Shown here in pieces: positions 1-8,494 of a DNA stretch of 64,000 bases. The translations under genes were made by a program, and so were the position numbers. The stretch is from the NCBI RefSeq assembly GCF_000745345.1, contig NZ_JQNR01000005.1, forward strand, positions 3,472,001-3,536,000. Reading direction: 5' to 3'. The notes under the pieces were generated by a model. That model ran no database searches. It had not been told where the DNA came from and saw nothing but the letters and a program-made list of their open reading frames with translations. The stretch comes from Actinacidiphila yeochonensis CN732. Lineage in GTDB: Bacteria; Actinomycetota; Actinomycetes; Streptomycetales; Streptomycetaceae. Each line of letters starts with the position of its first letter. Within the stretch, counting starts at the first letter, position 1.

Positions 1-2
1 AT

Positions 3-812
3 GCTCAGGCAGGGGAGTCCGGGGGAGCCGTCCCTGGGGGGATCGCCCTGTCGTCCGAGGTGGAGGGTGCGGTGCAGCTGGAGTTCGAGGCGAACGACCC
101 GGAACCCGCCGGCTGGGAGTGGCTCGTCCGGGGCCGCTACCTGGGATTCACCCTCACCTTCACCCACGCGGTGACACCCGGGGAACTCCTGCGCCGCTAC
201 GGCCTCGATCCGGGGGCGGCCCGCCTCGTGCCGTTCGCGGGCATCGACGCGGCCCTCCGGCCTGGTCCGGCCGAGGCCGTGGTCAGGGCGGGCACGCTCA
301 ACGGCTGGGCGTTCGCCATCGAGATCCCCGGCTCCCGGGGCAGTGCCTCCGCCACCCTCGCGGATCTCTCCGAGGGCACCCGGACCATCGCCGTCCACTT
401 CGGTGCCAACGCCTTCCACCTGCTGAGCTACTGGGAGAACGGGCAGCCGCGCGAGCAGTTCGAACCGGGCGCACCCGCCACTCTCCGAGCCACCGGGCCG
501 CACCACTTCTGGGACGCGACGGAACGACACCGCACCGCCCGTCCCGACGCCACGGACGTCCTGTCCGCACTGCGAGCGGTAGGGGACCACGTCGGCGCGC
601 ACCTCCCTCCCGAACTCGACGACGGCCCCCTGCCGTCCCTGCTGCTGCCGCAGACTGTGCCGCCCCGCCCTTCCCCGGTTCCTCCACCCCCGCTCGTTCG
701 TCCCACGGCGCCGAGGCCCCGGGGCCGCCTGCTCGGCAGCTTCCGTCCGAGCGACCTGGCAACGGGAGCCGGCCCGGGCCACGCGGAGGCGTCGTCCGGA
801 GGCGTGGGGTAA
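3..812 (+). CDS. DUF6461-like hypothetical protein, probably cut by the left edge
   Basis: The frame is open to the left end of the window. A GTG at 60 could be a start, but no ribosome binding site precedes it, so the gene probably begins outside. The visible protein has a compact alpha/beta-looking region (WLVRGRYLGFTLTF, then LLRRYGLDP, NGWAFAIEIPG and LSEGTRTIAVHF) resembling the DUF6461 family of actinomycete cytosolic proteins. A Pro-rich tail of about 70 residues follows. The function of the family is unknown to me. The downstream gene is 268 bp away and need not be in the same operon. The coding call is firm from codon use; the family name is moderate. Confidence 0.6.
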   Translation, partial: AQAGESGGAVPGGIALSSEVEGAVQLEFEANDPEPAGWEWLVRGRYLGFTLTFTHAVTPGELLRRYGLDPGAARLVPFAGIDAALRPGPAEAVVRAGTLNGWAFAIEIPGSRGSASATLADLSEGTRTIAVHFGANAFHLLSYWENGQPREQFEPGAPATLRATGPHHFWDATERHRTARPDATDVLSALRAVGDHVGAHLPPELDDGPLPSLLLPQTVPPRPSPVPPPPLVRPTAPRPRGRLLGSFRPSDLATGAGPGHAEASSGGVG

Positions 813-1080
813 CGCGTCCGCGCGCAGGAGCGAACCCGGAGCGGCTCGCTGCAACGGGTGCCCCCGTGGCACGGCGCCCGGGACGAAGAGCCCCGACCGG
901 GGGCGGCTGCCCAGCTCGTCGGTGCTGGGGCCTCTTCTCCTCGGCGGGCAGTCGGCGTCCCGGCTCGATGGGCGAACTCGCGTTCGCTCGTTGGCCCGCA
1001 GGGGTTAACCAGGGGGCCATCGGGTGCTCCTAGCCTGTGCCCGCAACGTCGGCAGCCAGGGCGAGAACGGTGGGAGCACC

Positions 1081-2403
1081 ATGACGAAGACTCGCGGCCG
1101 CTGGTTCCGGTCGCGCGATCGGGAGGAAGCGGACACGTCCGGAGCCGGTCGGTCCCAGCCCGTCACGCCCGTGCCCCGGACCTCGACGTCTTCGTGCCTG
1201 CGCGCCTGCGCCGACCTTCGCGCCCGGCTGCACGAGGGGCGGGACGGCGGGCTGTCGGCCGCGCTGGACGCGCTGCCGGCGAAGGGTGGCGGCGACGCCG
1301 CGGGCCTGCTGGACGCCCTGCTCGACGTCGGCCGCAAGGCGGTGGACCACGGTCCCGCCGCGCTGCCGACCGCACTGGTGGTCAGCGCGTGGGTGCTCAC
1401 CGAGCGCTCCGAGTCCCGCGCCGGGTGGCTGCTGCGCGGCCGGGTGCTGGAAGCGGCCGGGGACACCGCCGGTGCCGTCGACGCCTACGAGCGGTACCTC
1501 GCGCAGACCGACAAGGACCCCTTCGGCCTGGCCGAGCAGCTCGCTCCGATGGCGGCGCGGGCACGGCACGAGCAGGGGATCGCCCAGGCGCTGGCCAGGG
1601 CCGGCCGACCGGTTCCGGTGCTGGGCGAGCCGCCACAGGACGTGGAGGCGGAGGCGGCGGCGCTGGTCGAGGAGCAGTTCGCGGCGCTCGCGTCCGGCGT
1701 GCCCTCCTACGATCCGGCGGTGCTGACCGGCGCGGCCGAGCACTGGGCCGGCCTGCGTCGTGTCCGGCACGGGCTGCCGCAGCCCGACCCCACCCTGGGC
1801 GGCGTCGAGTGGGTGAGCGCCGGCGGCCTGCGTGACCTGATAGCCGGGCGCTCGATCTGCCTTGTCGCGAACTCCGGTTCGCTGGGGGCGGGGTCGCTCG
1901 GCCCGCAGATCGACTCCTACGACGTCGTGGTGCGCTTCAACGCCTTCCGGATCGACGCCGCCGCCACCGGCACCCGGACCGACGTGCACGTCACCAGCAG
2001 CCGCAACCCGCACAACTGGGGAGTCCGGGCGGGCACCCGCGTCATCGTGACCCAGAAGCCCGAGACGTACCGGGCGGCCGTGCGCGAGCGCCTGGTCCCG
2101 GGCGCGCAGGAGCGGGTCGGCGACAACTCGCTGCGCTGGCCGGTGCGCGACCTCGGCCGGGTCTGGTCGGAGGTCTGGCCGCAGACGCCCACCACCGGCT
2201 TCAACCTGATGTGGCTGATCGACTTCCTGGACGTCAGCCCGCGCTTCGACCTGATCGGCTTCGACTTCCTCGAATCCGGCGCCTACCGGCTGCCCGAGGC
2301 GATGGGACAGCCGGCATCATCCCCCGCCGACCACTCGGACGAGAAAGCGTGGGTCATGGAACGCGCCCAGCACGTCAACGGCCTGGTGACATCGCTGCGA
2401 TGA
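1081..2403 (+). CDS. Glycosyltransferase family 29 (sialyltransferase-like) protein
   Basis: The 440-residue protein starts at ATG 1081 behind GGTGGGAG; an upstream GTG/ATG-type start at 1024 lacks such a site. Residues about 50-200 are alpha-helical, TPR-like and Ala/Leu rich. From about 257 the sialylmotif-L pattern appears (SICLVANSGSLGAG, then IDSYDVVVRFNAF). From about 371 a motif-S-like TTGFNLMWLIDFL is followed by FDLIGFDF, and near the C terminus H and E (DHSDEKAW) fit the motif-VS His/Glu. GT29 enzymes transfer sialic acid or related nonulosonates from CMP-sugars; the actual donor here is unknown. The gene overlaps the next one by an ATGA junction, so the pair is translationally coupled and probably acts on one surface glycan. 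No CMP-sugar synthesis genes are nearby. Confidence 0.8.
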   Translation: MTKTRGRWFRSRDREEADTSGAGRSQPVTPVPRTSTSSCLRACADLRARLHEGRDGGLSAALDALPAKGGGDAAGLLDALLDVGRKAVDHGPAALPTALVVSAWVLTERSESRAGWLLRGRVLEAAGDTAGAVDAYERYLAQTDKDPFGLAEQLAPMAARARHEQGIAQALARAGRPVPVLGEPPQDVEAEAAALVEEQFAALASGVPSYDPAVLTGAAEHWAGLRRVRHGLPQPDPTLGGVEWVSAGGLRDLIAGRSICLVANSGSLGAGSLGPQIDSYDVVVRFNAFRIDAAATGTRTDVHVTSSRNPHNWGVRAGTRVIVTQKPETYRAAVRERLVPGAQERVGDNSLRWPVRDLGRVWSEVWPQTPTTGFNLMWLIDFLDVSPRFDLIGFDFLESGAYRLPEAMGQPASSPADHSDEKAWVMERAQHVNGLVTSLR

Positions 2404-4673
2404 GCACCGCCGACCAGAGCCCCGCCCCCGCCGGCACGGCCGACGCCGCCACCGCGGCCCTCACCGGCCGCCGCCGGGTGGCCTTCGCCACGTACGTCGA
2501 CGGTCCCCGGCTGCCCGGCTTCCTCGCGCTGCTGCGCAGCCTGGCACTGTCCAACCCCACCGTGTGCGAGGACTACCTCGTCCTGCACGACGGGCTGCCG
2601 GACGCCGCCGTCGAACGCATCCGCGCGCTGCGCCCGCGCACCGTACTCCGCCCGGTCGACACGGAACGGCTGCTGGCCCACGCCGGCGGCGATCCGGCCC
2701 GGGTCGCGCGGTTCGCGCCCCTGGAGGCGTTCCGGATACGCGAGTACGGCACCCTCCTGGTCCTGGACGCGGAACTGACCGTCCGGGGGCGGCTGACACG
2801 GCTGCTGCGGCTGCGCGACGGACTGGCCGCGCCCTCGGTCCCCGGCGGCGGGGGCGGCGCGGACGGGGTTCCGGCGCTGGACGGCCGGCTGCTCGTCGTC
2901 CAGCAGGACCACCTCACCGACGACTTCTGCGCCCGGCTCGACGCCGAGGCGCGCACCGGCACCGCCCGCGACGGGGCCGACGTCCTGGCGGCGGTCCTGC
3001 ACGCGCGGGGCGGGAAGCCGGTCCAGCTGGACGCGATCGGCGCCGGCAGCCCCCTGGCACCCGCCCAGGCCGAGGCCGAGGCCGCGGACGCGGACGGCGG
3101 TGCGGACGGCGACGCCGCCTTCCACGCGGAGTTCCTGGCCCTGCCCGGTGCCGTCCACCACGACCTGCTGGCCCACTTCGGCCTGCCGCATGTGGCGCGG
3201 ACCGGGGATCTGGCCACCGCCCGCCGGGTGGCCGCCGCCCAGATCGAGGCGGGCGAGTACCAGGAGGCCGTGGACCTGCTCTCCGCCCTGCCGGTCCCGT
3301 TGGACGACGCGTGGCCGCACGAGGTGCTCGGGCTCGCGCTGACGAGCGTCTCCCGCTACGACGAGGCACAGGCCCACCTGCTGCTGGCCACCGCCGACCC
3401 GGGCCGCGCGGCCTCCGCGTTCTCCCGCCTCGCGCAGCTGACCTGGGTGCGCGGCGAGGACGCCGAGTCCAGGCGATACGCCCTGGCCGGGCTGTCCGTC
3501 GACCCGACGCACACCCCCAGCCGGAACGCCCTGCTCCGCCTCGACCTGGACCTGCCCGGCACCCGCGGTCCGGAACCGGTGCGGGAGGGCCCGGCCCGCA
3601 AGCAGCTCGCCCACGTCGCCTTCTACATGCCGATGCGCGGCAACGCCGGCGACCGGGTGCTGCCGGAGTCGGTGCGACTGGCCTTCGACCCGGAGACCGG
3701 CCCGCGCAACTGGCACTCCGTCCACGCCCACCGGCTCTTCGACGAGGCCGCGCTGCGGCAGGTCAACGCCCGGCGCGGGGTGGTGGTCGGCGGCGGCGGG
3801 CTCTTCCTGCCGGACACCGCGCCGAACGGCAACAGCGCCTGGCAGTGGAACGTGCCGGACGACCTGCTGGAGCGGATCACCGTACCGCTGGCGGTGTACG
3901 CGGTCGGCTTCAACACCTTCGACGGCCAGTCCTACCGGCAGGAGCGGTTCGCCACAGCGGTGCGCAAACTGGTCGAGAAATCGGCGTTCTTCGGGCTGCG
4001 CAACCACGGTTCGATAGCCCAGGTGCGCCGGCTGCTGCCGCCGGGGCTGCAGGACCGCGTCCGCTACCAGCCGTGCCCGACCACGGTCACCCGCCACCTG
4101 GTGCCCGGCTGGCGCGACCCGGCCGAACGCGAGGACACCGTCCTGCTCAACGCCGCCTACGACCGGTCCGGCATGCGCTTCGGGCACGACTACGGGCACT
4201 TCCTGGCCCAACTGGCCGAGGCCGTACGGCGGATCGGCCGGCACGCCGAGGTCCGCTGCGCCGCGCACACGCCCGAGGACGACCGGATCGCCGTCGACCT
4301 GCGCCGTGACCACGGGGTGAGCCTGCCGGTGATCCCGATGTACGACTACGGGACCGCGGAGATCCTGGACGTCTACGCCCGGACTCGGCTGGTCATCGGC
4401 ATGCGCGGCCACGCGGGCATGATCCCGTTCGGCTGCGGCACTCCGATCATCAGCCTGGTCTCGCACCCGAAGATGGCGTACTTCCTGGCGGACGTCGACC
4501 GCGCCGAGTGGGGAGTCTCGGTGCACGAGCGGCACCTGGCCGACATCCTCACCGAGCGGGCCGTCGCCGTGCTGGACGACCACCCGGCGGCGGTCGCGGA
4601 CGTGCTGGGCCGGCAGGACGAGCTCTGGCGGGTGACGCGGGAGAACGCGGCGGAGCTGAGCCGCCTGTTCTGA
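2400..4673 (+). CDS. Fusion: N-terminal glycosyltransferase-like, TPR linker, C-terminal polysaccharide pyruvyltransferase
   Basis: The ATG at 2400 overlaps the stop of the GT29-like gene (ATGA). The 757-residue product has three parts. Residues about 20-230 look like a GT-A/GT8-type nucleotide-sugar domain (FATYVDGPRLPGFLALLRSL, then REYGTLLVLDAELTV, where a single Asp replaces the usual DxD). Residues about 268-390 are TPR-like helices (EAGEYQEAVDLL, SRYDEAQAHLL). Residues about 405-757 are a polysaccharide pyruvyltransferase domain of the CsaB/WcaK kind (GNAGDRVLPES, VVGGGGLFLPD, LRNHGSIAQVRRLL, TRLVIGMRGHAGMIPFGCGTP). Such domains add pyruvate ketals to cell-wall or surface glycans. With its partner it suggests assembly of an acidic, sialylated and/or pyruvylated polymer. 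The first domain is the less certain. Confidence 0.8.
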   Translation: MSTADQSPAPAGTADAATAALTGRRRVAFATYVDGPRLPGFLALLRSLALSNPTVCEDYLVLHDGLPDAAVERIRALRPRTVLRPVDTERLLAHAGGDPARVARFAPLEAFRIREYGTLLVLDAELTVRGRLTRLLRLRDGLAAPSVPGGGGGADGVPALDGRLLVVQQDHLTDDFCARLDAEARTGTARDGADVLAAVLHARGGKPVQLDAIGAGSPLAPAQAEAEAADADGGADGDAAFHAEFLALPGAVHHDLLAHFGLPHVARTGDLATARRVAAAQIEAGEYQEAVDLLSALPVPLDDAWPHEVLGLALTSVSRYDEAQAHLLLATADPGRAASAFSRLAQLTWVRGEDAESRRYALAGLSVDPTHTPSRNALLRLDLDLPGTRGPEPVREGPARKQLAHVAFYMPMRGNAGDRVLPESVRLAFDPETGPRNWHSVHAHRLFDEAALRQVNARRGVVVGGGGLFLPDTAPNGNSAWQWNVPDDLLERITVPLAVYAVGFNTFDGQSYRQERFATAVRKLVEKSAFFGLRNHGSIAQVRRLLPPGLQDRVRYQPCPTTVTRHLVPGWRDPAEREDTVLLNAAYDRSGMRFGHDYGHFLAQLAEAVRRIGRHAEVRCAAHTPEDDRIAVDLRRDHGVSLPVIPMYDYGTAEILDVYARTRLVIGMRGHAGMIPFGCGTPIISLVSHPKMAYFLADVDRAEWGVSVHERHLADILTERAVAVLDDHPAAVADVLGRQDELWRVTRENAAELSRLF

Positions 4674-4675
4674 GC

Positions 4676-4694
4676 GCCCCCGGGTGCCGGGGGC
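4676..4694. terminator. Hairpin between convergent genes
   Basis: GCCCCCGG-GTG-CCGGGGGC forms an 8-bp perfect stem with a 3-base loop, three bases after the stop of the plus-strand fusion gene and ten bases before the end of the minus-strand DUF1697 gene. It can serve both transcripts; no T-run follows, as is common in Streptomyces. Confidence 0.6.
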
Positions 4695-4704
4695 ACGGAG
4701 GCGG

Positions 4705-5262
4705 TCAGGCCTCGCTCAGCTCCAGCAGTCTGGCGACGGTGTTCCAGTTGCGGGCGGTGGCGGTCATACCGAGCCAGCGGTCGGTGAACCGCGCGGCGAG
4801 CTTCGAGTTGCGGATCGAGCCCGGGAGGTGGGCGTAGATCTCCCGCTCGCCGGGGCGGAACTCGTCCGGGGCGTAGCTGTCCTGGTCGAGGGTGGCCAGC
4901 TTGTCCAGGGGCGGGGGCCCCGAGAGGAAGACGACCAGGAACCGGGAACCGTCGACGCCGTCCATCGGGAACGGGTTGGACTCCACGACCCGCCGCAGGT
5001 CCGTCCCCGTCCGGACCAGGCACGCGACATCGAGGCCCGAGTCGTCGGCGATCCGGCGCTCCAGCTCCGCCGCCAGCACGTCCGGGTCCTCCTTCGCGTG
5101 CGTGAAGACGGCGTTGCCGCTCTGCAGGTGTGTTCGCACCTCGGTGCCGCCCATGGCGGCGAGCAGCCCTCGCAGAGTGTCCATGGGGAGCCGGGCATGG
5201 CCCCCGACGTTGATGCCGCGCAGCAGCGCGACGTACCTCGTTGCCGTGCTGGGTTTCGTCAT
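4705..5262 (-). CDS. DUF1697 family protein
   Basis: The 185-residue protein starts at ATG 5262 (MTKPSTATRYVALLRGINVGG); longer in-frame starts run through low-complexity sequence. RYVALLRGINVGGHARLPMD near the N terminus and LQSGNAVF about 25 residues later are the hallmark of DUF1697, as are the C-terminal SKLAARFTDRWLGMTATARNWNT features. The family is small, soluble and widespread, and its biochemical role is not established. It reads toward the glycan gene and ends at a shared hairpin, so it is monocistronic. Confidence 0.85.
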   Translation of the reverse strand: MTKPSTATRYVALLRGINVGGHARLPMDTLRGLLAAMGGTEVRTHLQSGNAVFTHAKEDPDVLAAELERRIADDSGLDVACLVRTGTDLRRVVESNPFPMDGVDGSRFLVVFLSGPPPLDKLATLDQDSYAPDEFRPGEREIYAHLPGSIRNSKLAARFTDRWLGMTATARNWNTVARLLELSEA

Positions 5263-5697
5263 CTGAGCAAAGCTAGTGCCTCTCCCGGCCGGGTGTGCCC
5301 GGTCGCGGTACTCGTGCAGACCAGGGGTCGTCGGCGGGCGCGCTCGCCCGCCTTGGCCGGGGGCCCCGGCAGCCGGTTCCTCGAACACCTCGGCCGACAG
5401 CAGCCGTCGACCGGCGCGCTTCACGATATCCAGGGCGAGCGTTGCCTCCTGCGGGGGTGGTACCGGACAAGGGCCGTCGTGTGCGCCGCGTCACCGGGGG
5501 CGGGTGCGGCGGGGCGGGCACGCGGAGCGGGGGAGCGGTCCGACCGCCGGGTTCGGGCACCGGCGATCCGATCCGCTGTCATTCTGTCCTTCTGCTTTTC
5601 CTGATTCCATGCGGATCACGCCGGAGATCCCTCTTTCGAATGACGAATCGACAGGTGGAACGGTTCGGCGAGGCAAGAGGTGGTTACCTTCGCGCCC
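5263..5697. other. Divergent intergenic region, 435 bp
   Basis: This lies between the divergent DUF1697 gene and the ATPase gene. It is mostly G+C rich with no convincing reading frame. A local A/T-richer patch at about 5575-5660 is the likeliest place for the ATPase promoter, but no clear -35/-10 pair stands out. Confidence 0.4.
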
Positions 5698-7428
5698 ATG
5701 AGCAGCAGCCAGCAGCGCCCCATCGTCACCGAACTGCGCCTTTCGGCCTTCAAATCGCATCGGGGCGCCACCTTCGCACTGGAGCCGATCACCCTCCTCA
5801 CCGGTGCGAGCGGGACAGGCAAGTCCAGTGCTCTGGAAGGGCTCGCGCTGCTGGGCAGGCTCGCCTCCGGCGCCGAGTTGCAGGAGATCTTCTCCGCGCC
5901 GCGCGGCAGGGCCGTCGTCCGGGGCGGGGCCGCGGCGTGTGTGCCGCAGGGCGCCCGCCCCGACGGGCAGGGCCGGCGCGGATTCCGGCTCGGCTGCACC
6001 ACCAACGGTCCGCTGGGCCCGGTCCGCCTGGATCTGGCGGTCCAGGTCGAACCCACCCTGCGGATCGTCGGAGAGCGGCTGACCGGCATCGGCGAGACAC
6101 TGCTCACCACGGCCCTGCGCGACCCCGCCCGGCCCATGGTCCAGGCCGCGTGGCACACCGCCGGCGCCGTCCCGGTCACGCGGGCCCCGCTGCCCGACAA
6201 CCGGCTGGCGACCTCTCTCCTCCCGCTGCGGGTGTCCGGCCGGACCGAGGGCCAGCGGCTCGTCCTCGCCGCGGTCGAGCAGACCGTCGTCGCCCTGCGC
6301 GGCGTCTTCCCCATCGCGCCCCGGCCGGAGCTGATGCGCGGCCCGGTCCAACTCGGCGACGGACGGCTGCGCAGCGCGTGCGACAACCTGTCCGCGGTGC
6401 TCGCCAGGACCGAGGGCGAGTGCGGAATCCGCCACGGCATGCTGGTCAACGCGATGCGCGCGGTCTGCGCCGGCCCCGTCGAGGGACTGACCGCCATCCC
6501 GGCGCGCCTCGCGTCCGCGGCCCGGCAGCCCACCGTCGACGGGGTGATCGCGGCCGTGGACCGCGGTGCGGAGGGCAAGGTCCCGATCGACCGGCTCGGC
6601 GACGGCGAGCTGCGCTTTCTCGCGCTCGCGCTCGTCCTTCTCACCGGCCCCGGTGTGCTCGACGTCGACACGAGCACGGAACTCCTGCCGGCCGGGCAGG
6701 TTCTGACGGTCGTGGCGGACGGCCTGGACCTCGGTGTCGACCGCCGGCAGGCGGCCGAACTGCTCCGGCTGGCCCGGGTCGCGGCGGCGCGCGGCCACAT
6801 CCGCCTGCTCGCCACGGTCCAGGACCCGGAGTGCGCGGGTGACGAGGAGGGGGTGTCGCTGGAGGTCGTCGGTGAGGACGCGGTCGGGACACCGACCGGG
6901 CTGCGGCGTGGCGGCGAGCACCGGGTACCGGTCCAAGCGAGGCCGAACGGCCTGGACGCCTCCGGTCGCGGGGCGCCCGACACCACGACGCCGGCTGGTT
7001 CGGCGCCCGCGGCCACCCTGCCGGCCGCGCGGTCCGGCGTCGTCGCGGCGGGCGGAGAGACCGGCGGCGGTGGACGACCACCCGCCCGAGAAGGCGCGGA
7101 ACCGCGGTCGGCGGTGCGGGAGGTGGACGGGGAAGGCACCGCGCGGGGTGCGGACGTCGACATGCCCGTGGAGGAACGGCCCGCCTCCGACCGCCCGGGC
7201 CGTGTCGGAGCCGCGGCTCCGACCCAGGAGGCCCAGGCGTGGGAGCTTCCGTGGTGGGAGGCGGACGGCGCCGCTGCCCCGGTGGCCGCGCCGGCCGGGG
7301 CCGCTTCCGACGGCCACCGCGCGGGGCCGCGCGGGGCGGCCGGCGGGAAGGAAGCCGAAGAACGCGGCGGCTTCGGATCCACCCGGGTCGTCGGCACACC
7401 TGGCGGTGCGGTAGACCGGTCGGTGTGA
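5698..7428 (+). CDS. AAA/ABC-type ATP-binding protein with long disordered tail
   Basis: The 576-residue protein starts at ATG 5698 behind AGAGGTGG; an in-frame GTG at 5680 is possible. The N terminus (LRLSAFKSHRGATF, then a Walker A GASGTGKS at residues about 36-43) is typical of RecF/SMC-like AAA_21 ATPases. An ABC-like signature (GDGELRFLALAL) lies near residue 302, and a hydrophobic strand ending in Asp near 340 (VLTVVADGLD) may be Walker B, although the usual Asp-Glu pair is not obvious. Residues about 385-576 are Gly/Ala/Pro-rich and probably disordered. Its stop overlaps the start of the MazG-like gene, so the two are coupled. DNA-linked housekeeping or defence roles are both possible. 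Confidence 0.75.
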   Translation: MSSSQQRPIVTELRLSAFKSHRGATFALEPITLLTGASGTGKSSALEGLALLGRLASGAELQEIFSAPRGRAVVRGGAAACVPQGARPDGQGRRGFRLGCTTNGPLGPVRLDLAVQVEPTLRIVGERLTGIGETLLTTALRDPARPMVQAAWHTAGAVPVTRAPLPDNRLATSLLPLRVSGRTEGQRLVLAAVEQTVVALRGVFPIAPRPELMRGPVQLGDGRLRSACDNLSAVLARTEGECGIRHGMLVNAMRAVCAGPVEGLTAIPARLASAARQPTVDGVIAAVDRGAEGKVPIDRLGDGELRFLALALVLLTGPGVLDVDTSTELLPAGQVLTVVADGLDLGVDRRQAAELLRLARVAAARGHIRLLATVQDPECAGDEEGVSLEVVGEDAVGTPTGLRRGGEHRVPVQARPNGLDASGRGAPDTTTPAGSAPAATLPAARSGVVAAGGETGGGGRPPAREGAEPRSAVREVDGEGTARGADVDMPVEERPASDRPGRVGAAAPTQEAQAWELPWWEADGAAAPVAAPAGAASDGHRAGPRGAAGGKEAEERGGFGSTRVVGTPGGAVDRSV

Positions 7429-7766
7429 CCGACGCACCCGATCTCACCGCACTCCAGCGGCGCCTGGTGGAATTCGCCGCCGCGCGTCGCTGGCAGCCCT
7501 TCCACACGCCGAAGAACCTCGCCGCCGCGCTCAGCGTGGAGGCATCCGAACTGCTGGAGATCTTCCAGTGGCTGACCCCGGAGCAGTCCGCCTCCGTCAT
7601 GGCCGACGCCGCCACCGCCTTTCGGGTCGAGGACGAGGTCGCGGACGTGCTCGCGTACCTGCTCCAGTTCTGCGCCGTACTCGACATCGACGTGCTGGCG
7701 GCTCTTGACGCGAAGATCGACCGCAACGAGCTGCGCTTTCCCCGCCGGGATCACCCGGTCGAGTGA
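7425..7766 (+). CDS. MazG-like nucleotide pyrophosphohydrolase
   Basis: The 113-residue protein begins at GTG 7425, which overlaps the ATPase stop. The sequence (NLAAALSVEASELLEIFQW, then EDEVADVLAYLLQFC) carries the E-x-x-E plus E-x-x-D metal-binding pattern of the all-alpha MazG/dCTPase-like nucleotide pyrophosphohydrolases, and its length fits that group. Such enzymes hydrolyse (d)NTPs, often non-canonical ones, to monophosphate and pyrophosphate. Coupling to the ATPase suggests joint function. The substrate is not predictable from sequence alone. Confidence 0.85.
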   Translation: MTDAPDLTALQRRLVEFAAARRWQPFHTPKNLAAALSVEASELLEIFQWLTPEQSASVMADAATAFRVEDEVADVLAYLLQFCAVLDIDVLAALDAKIDRNELRFPRRDHPVE

Positions 7767-7770
7767 CGGG

Positions 7771-7779
7771 TTATCCACA
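7771..7779 (+). promoter_or_regulatory. Consensus DnaA box 1
   Basis: TTATCCACA matches the classical bacterial DnaA box exactly and lies five bases after the MazG-like stop. A second identical box lies 53 bp downstream on the same strand. Confidence 0.6.
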
Positions 7780-7823
7780 GGTGCCGGGGAGATCTGGAGT
7801 GCGCTGAGCATCAGTCGGCGGAG

Positions 7824-7832
7824 TTATCCACA
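7824..7832 (+). promoter_or_regulatory. Consensus DnaA box 2
   Basis: This is a second exact TTATCCACA in the 178-bp gap before the DUF6099-like gene, followed by a short A/T-richer stretch (GATTTCCGCTGATTTTCG). Confidence 0.6.
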
Positions 7833-7944
7833 GATTTCCGCTGATTTTCGCGCAGCCCCCCACGGGCCGTCCGATCTCTGTCACCGTGAGTCACGGAGAT
7901 CGCGACGGCAACGGGCCGTCGCACAGAGGTGGAAGGTGCGGGCC

Positions 7945-8469
7945 ATGGACGCGACGCGACTGGTTGCACAGGCGGAGCGAGTGTTGGGCGGCGATCCGCA
8001 GCCCGAGGAGGTCATCGCGGAGGCGTGGCACGCGTACGAGCTGACGGAGGCGGTCGTACGGATGGTGCGCGGCCGGCAGGCCCCCTATCTGCGAGAAAGC
8101 GTCGCTGGGGCCCGCGGTGTCCGCGGAGAGGACTCGGTGTCCATCCCGGGGCAGCCCGCCGGGCGGGTCGGGGGTGTGCCGCCGTCACTGGCGGAGCTGC
8201 TGCCGCCGGCCGAGACCTTCGGCGGGGGGCGGACGGCGGTCCTCACCGGGGCGGGAGCTTCCCGGGTGGCACAGCTGACCACGGTGCGTCACCCCGAACG
8301 CGCACTGGCGGCTCTGGACGCGCTGCTCGTAGGGATCGGGCGGGCGCTGATCGGCCTGATCGGCACGGCCGCCGACGAACAGGCCTATTGGCAGTGCGTC
8401 GAAGCCCTGGACGCGGTGGAGGAGGCCAATGACCAGCTCCGCTCCCTGGGGCGTGGCGGCCCGGGATGA
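7945..8469 (+). CDS. Conserved hypothetical protein (DUF6099-like)
   Basis: ATG 7945 is preceded by GTGGAAGGTG at a good distance; the open frame upstream crosses the DnaA boxes and is not coding. The 174-residue product begins MDATRLVAQAERVLGG and is mostly helical (EEVIAEAWHAYELTEAVVRM, then ALAALDALLVGIGRALIGLIG), with a Gly/Pro-rich middle. I associate it with the DUF6099 family of Streptomyces, whose function is unknown. No catalytic motif is visible. It is followed 25 bp later by the F420 oxidoreductase. Confidence 0.7.
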   Translation: MDATRLVAQAERVLGGDPQPEEVIAEAWHAYELTEAVVRMVRGRQAPYLRESVAGARGVRGEDSVSIPGQPAGRVGGVPPSLAELLPPAETFGGGRTAVLTGAGASRVAQLTTVRHPERALAALDALLVGIGRALIGLIGTAADEQAYWQCVEALDAVEEANDQLRSLGRGGPG

Positions 8470-8494
8470 GGGTGGGCTGGTGCAGGATGGAGAT

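Noticed and set aside
2283..4583. 766-residue minus-strand frame opposite the glycosyltransferase fusion
   Set aside because: Antisense shadow with Val/Gln/Asp/Gly bias and no motif.
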